Shown here piece after piece: positions 60,053 to 64,000 of a DNA stretch of 64,000 bases (its first letter is position 1; each line of letters starts with the position of its first letter). A model generated the notes under the pieces. That model made no database searches and had not been told where the DNA came from. It saw nothing but the letters and a program-made list of their open reading frames with translations. Made by a program: the position numbers and the translations under genes. Source of the stretch: Streptomyces spongiicola (GTDB lineage Bacteria > Actinomycetota > Actinomycetes > Streptomycetales > Streptomycetaceae); assembly GCF_003122365.1 (NCBI RefSeq), contig NZ_CP029254.1, positions 2,614,501 through 2,678,500 of the forward strand, in the 5' to 3' direction.

Positions 60053-61060
60053 TCAACCCCCCACCGGGACGGCATGCGCGAAGCCGCCGTCCACCATCAG
60101 GTTCGCGACGGTCTCCAGCTCCGGCGGGTTCCCCACCAGCCGGTCCAGGAACGCGTCGAAGTCCTCGCCGCACGGCAGCAACAGGCTCTCCACCCGCTCC
60201 GCCACCGTCCGGCCGTCCCGGTCCCGGGCGTCGTCGTACGCGCAGAACCACACCGAACCCACCGCCGCACCGCGGACCTTGACCGCCAGCAGTCCGCCCT
60301 GGACGAAACCGACCCCCAGATAGTCCTTCGTCAGATGGTCGCGCAGGCACTTGTTCGCGTACACCAGGTCATTGACCGCCGCCTCCTCCCGCACCGTGAG
60401 GAACGGCTGGTCCACCAGCAGCCCCAGCGCCGCGTCGAGCGCCACGCCCACCGGTGCGCACCCTCCGGCCGCCTTCAGGAAGGAACGGTACGCACCCGGC
60501 AGCCGGTAGCCCAGGTCCTCCTCCACACCCAGCAGTTGCCGCTCGGACACCGAGACCGCGCCCTTCGGCAGACCGAAGTGCGCGGGCCGCGTCTCCTGCA
60601 ACGGACGGGTCCCGCGCTTCCCCTGGTCCACCAGCGCCGTCGCCACACCGCCGTGATGCCGCAGCAGCGCCTTCACCTCGACCGGCACCAGCTCCAGTCG
60701 GCGGCTCCCCGCCACGTGATGCCACGTCCAGCCGTGCGGCGTCGCCACCGGGGGAATGGTGTCCCACAGCTCGTGACCTGCCGCGGCCAGCGCCGCGTTC
60801 GCCGACACGTAGTCCGTCAGCCGCAGTTCGTCGACGCCGAAGCCCTCCGGCGGTGCCGCGATCTCCGCCGCCGCCCGCGCATACGGTGAGAAATCCGGAA
60901 AACCGCGCTCGTCCACCCGCACACCCTCAGGATGCCGAGCGGCCCTCACCGGGTCCGGGAAGCGAACGACCTGTCCGGCGTAGGCGGCGTTCGGCGGCGC
61001 TGCGTTCCCCGGGCCCCGGGAGCCGGGAGGTGTGCCCAGCCCCATCCGACCTGTCGTCAT
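60053..61060 (-). CDS. SMI1/KNR4 (SUKH-1) family protein
   Basis: A 335-residue protein whose C-terminal half (about 150-300) is a SUKH-1 domain: VSVSERQLLGVEEDLGYRLP followed by YRSFLKAAGG is the typical SUKH start, and SVWFCAYDDARDRDG the loop before the last strand. SUKH-1 proteins are often immunity factors against nuclease or deaminase toxins. The N-terminal 140 residues (FPDPVRAARHPEGVRV) are a separate conserved part of unknown role. ATG at 61060. The large deaminase-SUKH4 gene starts 8 bases downstream, so they are coupled. Confidence 0.82.
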   Translation of the reverse strand: MTTGRMGLGTPPGSRGPGNAAPPNAAYAGQVVRFPDPVRAARHPEGVRVDERGFPDFSPYARAAAEIAAPPEGFGVDELRLTDYVSANAALAAAGHELWDTIPPVATPHGWTWHHVAGSRRLELVPVEVKALLRHHGGVATALVDQGKRGTRPLQETRPAHFGLPKGAVSVSERQLLGVEEDLGYRLPGAYRSFLKAAGGCAPVGVALDAALGLLVDQPFLTVREEAAVNDLVYANKCLRDHLTKDYLGVGFVQGGLLAVKVRGAAVGSVWFCAYDDARDRDGRTVAERVESLLLPCGEDFDAFLDRLVGNPPELETVANLMVDGGFAHAVPVGG

Positions 61061-61287
61061 GGCGGTATGCCCCCTGCTGCGTCCTGCTGGTTCACCACAG
61101 CCTATGCGGTGGGGCGGAAGGGCCACCGCCCCTCCGTTCCGGTGACGAGCCATCATCTCCGAGTGATCCCCAGACCGGGACAGGACGACACAGTCACACC
61201 TTTCAGCCACCCCGCTTCCGCGCCGCCCGCCCCGTTTGGCAGGCTGTCCCAGCAACTCGGGGGATTGCACGGAGGGACAACAGCACG

Positions 61288-61809
61288 ATGCACACGGCAC
61301 CGCAACCGTCGCCGACAGCCACCACGGGTGACCCCAGGCTCAGCTGGAGCAGCGCGGAGTCCGCGGCACGCCCGCCCGCACTCCGCTTCCGCCGCGACGG
61401 GATCCTGCCCACCGTCGCCGCCGCACTCTCCGTCCGCGGTACGACCCTCACCTGCACCGCGGCCAGAGGAGACCGGACGCCCACCCTCCACCCGCTCGTC
61501 CAGGACTTCCTCGACACCCTCACCAGCGGCCAGCGCGAACGCTTCACCGGCAGATGCCCCGAAGCCATCCTGCTCTCCCGCCACATCGGCGCCACCGACA
61601 CCGCGCGATCCAAGCGCGCCCGGCGCAAACCCCTCAGCCCCGGCGAGGCCCGCCGCTCCCTCAAGCACGCCAAACTCACCACCCGGCGCATCCGGGAGGA
61701 CGGCGACCCCCTGCACGGCAGTTACGCCGCCCCCTGCCGCTCCTGCGCGGCGATGCTCGCCCACTTCGGCGTACGCGTCGTCGAACCCGCCCAGACCGAG
61801 AACGGCTGA
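61288..61809 (+). CDS. YwqJ-like predicted deaminase
   Basis: A 173-residue protein of the YwqJ-related deaminase family. The zinc/catalytic motifs are CPEAI (Cys90, Glu92 as proton shuttle) and APCRSCAAML (Cys150 and Cys153 as ligands), the pattern of cytidine deaminase-fold toxins. There is no signal peptide or WXG/LXG leader, so an intracellular role or an unusual export route is implied. ATG at 61288 with GGAGGG upstream. The SUKH-3 gene follows 10 bases later, a toxin-immunity style pair. It diverges from the SUKH-1 gene. Confidence 0.82.
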   Translation: MHTAPQPSPTATTGDPRLSWSSAESAARPPALRFRRDGILPTVAAALSVRGTTLTCTAARGDRTPTLHPLVQDFLDTLTSGQRERFTGRCPEAILLSRHIGATDTARSKRARRKPLSPGEARRSLKHAKLTTRRIREDGDPLHGSYAAPCRSCAAMLAHFGVRVVEPAQTENG

Positions 61810-61819
61810 ACGCACGCAC

Positions 61820-62314
61820 ATGCCCGACCACCCCCTCAGCACCACCCGGTTTCCCGTCGCCGTCGACGCGGCCCTGCGCGACGCGGGCTGGCAACCGGGC
61901 CGCTGGGACATCAAACTCGCCGAGCACTGGGCCGACACGCTCCGCGCCCACATCTCCCCCGGAGGCCACCGGCACAACGTCTTCCCCGCCGCCGTCGAGG
62001 CCTGGGCCGAGTTCGGCGCCCTGCACATCACCCCACCCGGACCCGGCCGACAGACCGCGCCCGCGGCACTGCGCCTCGACCCCCTCGCCGGGCTCCACCT
62101 CGCCCGCACCCTCGGCGATCTCGGCCGCGCCCTCGACACCGAGATCGCGCCGCTGGGAGAGGAGGGCGACGCCCAGGCCGTCCTCGCCATCGACGCCGAA
62201 GGCCGCGTCTACAGCGTCGACCACACCGGCGACTGGTACCTCGGACCCGACCTCGACCGGGCCCTCATCGCCCTCGTCAACGGCAACCAGCCCGCACGTC
62301 TCACCACACCCTGA
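61820..62314 (+). CDS. SUKH-3 domain immunity-like protein
   Basis: A 164-residue SUKH-3 family protein: DAGWQPGRWD (about 22-31), HRHNVFPAAVEAWAEFGALHITPPGPG (read around 50-77) and the C-terminal AIDAEGRVYSVDHTGDWYLGPDLDRAL are typical. SUKH-3 proteins are predicted immunity factors and here would pair with the YwqJ-like deaminase directly upstream. ATG at 61820. Whether it truly neutralises that protein is untested. Confidence 0.85.
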   Translation: MPDHPLSTTRFPVAVDAALRDAGWQPGRWDIKLAEHWADTLRAHISPGGHRHNVFPAAVEAWAEFGALHITPPGPGRQTAPAALRLDPLAGLHLARTLGDLGRALDTEIAPLGEEGDAQAVLAIDAEGRVYSVDHTGDWYLGPDLDRALIALVNGNQPARLTTP

Positions 62315-62373
62315 GCGGACGGCACCGGGGACACCGCGGACGGCGGGGCACCCGGGACACCACGGGAGCGTGG

Positions 62374-62424
62374 CACCACGGACAGCGGGACGCCGCGGGC
62401 GCGGGACACCACGGACAGCGGGAC
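62374..62424. repeat. Two 18-bp direct repeats after the SUKH-3 gene
   Basis: CACCACGGACAGCGGGAC occurs at 62374-62391 and 62407-62424, within a stretch of related GGGACACC units (62320-62430). Confidence 0.8.
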
Positions 62425-62481
62425 ACCACGAGGGGGAGGCCGTATGCGCGACACCCATGGCGGCGGGCCCCGGGGCCGCAG

Positions 62482-62544
62482 GAGCCGTGGCGGTGTGGGT
62501 CCCTGCGGTGTGGGTCCCCGCCGGGACCCACACCGCCACGGCTC
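62482..62544. terminator. 22-bp perfect inverted repeat with a competing inner arm
   Basis: Arms 62482-62503 and 62523-62544 are perfectly complementary. A second, shorter copy of the left arm (CGGTGTGGGTCCC at about 62506-62518) can pair with the same right arm, so two alternative hairpins exist. It lies between the convergent SUKH-3 and sensor kinase genes and is the longest perfect stem found here. Confidence 0.85.
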
Positions 62545-62556
62545 GGCCCCCGGGAC

Positions 62557-64000
62557 TCACCCCGCCGGGGACTCCGCCTGCGACCCCGCCTGCGACCCCG
62601 CCGGGGACTCCGTCGGCAGCACCGCCGGGGACTCCGTCGGCGACCCCGTCGGCAGCACCGCCGACATCCGGAAGCCGCCCCCGTCCGTCGGCCCCGAAAC
62701 GAACACCCCGCCCAGCGCGGACACCCGCTCCCGCATGCCGACCAGACCGTTCCCCCCGCTCGGCAGACCCGCGTCCGCCGCGCCGCGCAGCGAGGGCCCG
62801 TTCTCCACCTGCATCGCGACCTCCGCCGCACGGTGGGCGACCCGTACCCACGCCCTCGCACCCGGCGCGTGCTTGTGGACGTTCGTCAAGGCCTCCTGCA
62901 CCACCCGGAACGCCGTCTGCTCCACGTCCGGCCGGTACGCACGCGGCTCGCCCTGTACCGAGAGTTCCACGGCCATCCCCGCCAACCGCGACTGCTCCAC
63001 CAGCGAACCGAGATCCGCCAGCGACGGCCCCTCCCCCGCAACCGCCGCACCCGCAACCGCACCCTCGACGACCTCGACGACCTCGGCCGCCTCCGCCGCC
63101 TCAGCGGCCTCAGCCGCAGCAGCAGCCGCGGCCCCCACCGCGGCCAGCGGCACCGGCTCGGCCGTCGCCCGCGCCACCACCTCCTCACCCGACCTGAGCA
63201 CCCCGAGCATCTCCCGCAGCTCCGTCAGCGCCTGCCGGCCCATGTCCCCCACCAGCGCCGCGTTCCTCGCCGCCTTCTGCGGATCCTTCAGCGCCACCGC
63301 CTGCAAGGCCGCCGCGTGCACCACCATTAGACTCACCCGGTGCGCCACCACGTCGTGCATCTCCCGCGCGATCCGCGTCCGTTCCTCCGTACGCGCCCAC
63401 TGCGCCCGCTGCTCCGCGCGGTCCGCCAGCAGTGACAGCTCCTGCTCGAGACTGATCGCCCGCTCCCGCAGGCTCTCCATCAGCCGCCGCCGCGCCCCCA
63501 CGTAGAGTCCCAGCAGCAGCGGCGGGGCGGTCAGCCCGATCGACATCACGACCGACACCACCGGCACGTACCAGGACCCCGGATCGAAGTCGGCCGTCGC
63601 CACGTCCTGCCTGGTCCTCACGAACGTGACGATCAGGGTCCCCAGCAGCGACATCCCCGCCAGCGCCGCGATCACCCGCCGCGACGCCTCCGAGGCGGCG
63701 AGCGTGTACAGCCCGACGATCCCCATCAGGAAGCCCATCCCGGCCGGCGTGATCGCGATCGACACCAGTACCACGGCCACCGGCCGGCGCCGGCGCAGCA
63801 CCAGCGCCGATCCGGCGAGCAGGCCGAAGGCCACCCCCACGAGCGCGGGCAGCGAGGCCCTCTCCGCGAACCGGGCACCCTCCAACGCGCACTCGGCGGC
63901 GGACAGGAGAGCGAGTCCCCCGTCCAGCACCGCGCTCCGCCGGCGCCCCCACCACAGCGATCCCCACAGCGCTCCTCCCGGCGACGACCCGCTCCACAGG
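62557..64000 (-). CDS. Two-component sensor histidine kinase, NarL/HisKA_3 type (5' end possibly outside window)
   Basis: At least 457 residues from a GTG at 63930; the frame stays open to the window edge, so the true start may lie beyond. Several N-terminal membrane segments precede a HisKA_3 dimerisation region with the phospho-acceptor His in IAREMHDVVAHRVSLM, then an HATPase domain (QEALTNVHKHAPG N box, GGNGLVGMRERV G box). Between them is an Ala/Glu/Val low-complexity insert (about 260-295). The C-terminus has SPTESPA-type repeats. No response regulator is within the window; it would be expected just downstream or upstream. Confidence 0.87.
   Translation of the reverse strand, partial: LWSGSSPGGALWGSLWWGRRRSAVLDGGLALLSAAECALEGARFAERASLPALVGVAFGLLAGSALVLRRRRPVAVVLVSIAITPAGMGFLMGIVGLYTLAASEASRRVIAALAGMSLLGTLIVTFVRTRQDVATADFDPGSWYVPVVSVVMSIGLTAPPLLLGLYVGARRRLMESLRERAISLEQELSLLADRAEQRAQWARTEERTRIAREMHDVVAHRVSLMVVHAAALQAVALKDPQKAARNAALVGDMGRQALTELREMLGVLRSGEEVVARATAEPVPLAAVGAAAAAAAEAAEAAEAAEVVEVVEGAVAGAAVAGEGPSLADLGSLVEQSRLAGMAVELSVQGEPRAYRPDVEQTAFRVVQEALTNVHKHAPGARAWVRVAHRAAEVAMQVENGPSLRGAADAGLPSGGNGLVGMRERVSALGGVFVSGPTDGGGFRMSAVLPTGSPTESPAVLPTESPAGSQAGSQAESPAG

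Overview
The window is about 72% GC with GTG/TTG starts, long antisense shadow frames and gene families typical of Streptomyces (BldD, sIHF-type integration host factor, a conservon, SUKH immunity proteins, GuaB1). The gene order rpe, rsmB, fmt, priA, metK, coaBC, rpoZ, gmk, sIHF, pyrF, pyrD, carB, carA, membrane protein, pyrC, pyrB, pyrR, bldD, nusB, efp is the conserved core order known from S. coelicolor. I therefore read it as a chromosomal core segment of a Streptomyces species. Nothing here is a plasmid, prophage or biosynthetic cluster.

Layout. (1) 1-2.8 kb: end of an NCS2 uracil/xanthine permease, a secreted or membrane-anchored GH6 glucanase, and a DUF5995 gene. (2) 3-8.1 kb: an amino-acid catabolic module. 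It has a DavB-like flavin amino-acid monooxygenase, a DavA-like amidase, an Lrp/AsnC regulator and an APC (cationic amino acid) permease. Two copies of a three-part TTGC motif lie upstream of its two transcription units. (3) 8.1-13.2 kb: a conservon with CvnA, CvnB and CvnC but no CvnD GTPase beside it, then an SGNH hydrolase. (4) 13.5-19.5 kb: GuaB1-type GMP reductase, a secreted guanyl-specific RNase with its barstar-type inhibitor, a SorC regulator, rpe, and a DIP1984/septicolysin gene followed by a possible tRNA-like RNA. (5) 19.8-31.3 kb: translation and replication housekeeping genes (rsmB, fmt, priA, metK, coaBC, rpoZ, gmk, sIHF). The rsmB-fmt gap holds degenerate repeats with about 61-bp spacing that resemble a decayed type I-E CRISPR array. 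The gap before priA holds stray pieces of dxr, rseP and an exonuclease between 61-bp direct repeats. (6) 31.8-41.9 kb: the complete de novo pyrimidine operon headed by pyrR, with a PyrR-type RNA site overlapping the pyrR ribosome binding site. (7) 42-49.8 kb: bldD with an exact BldD box in its promoter, nusB, efp, an M24 peptidase homologue with altered metal ligands, a decayed VOC gene, and mfd. (8) 50.4-56.9 kb: a MacB/FtsX-type ABC transporter, a DHA2 drug-efflux pump and a DivIVA-like coiled-coil protein. (9) 57.4-62.3 kb: a compact deaminase/SUKH cluster (an Imm35-like/deaminase/SUKH-4 protein, SUKH-1, YwqJ-like deaminase, SUKH-3). (10) 62.5 kb to the end: a NarL-type sensor kinase cut by the window edge.

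The best candidates for something undescribed are: the DIP1984 gene with a tRNA-like element; the eroded CRISPR-like array between rsmB and fmt; the repeat-flanked patchwork of gene pieces near 23.5 kb; the shared TTGC operator of the putative lysine module; and the deaminase/SUKH cluster. All calls come from reading the sequence and from family knowledge; no database search was possible.
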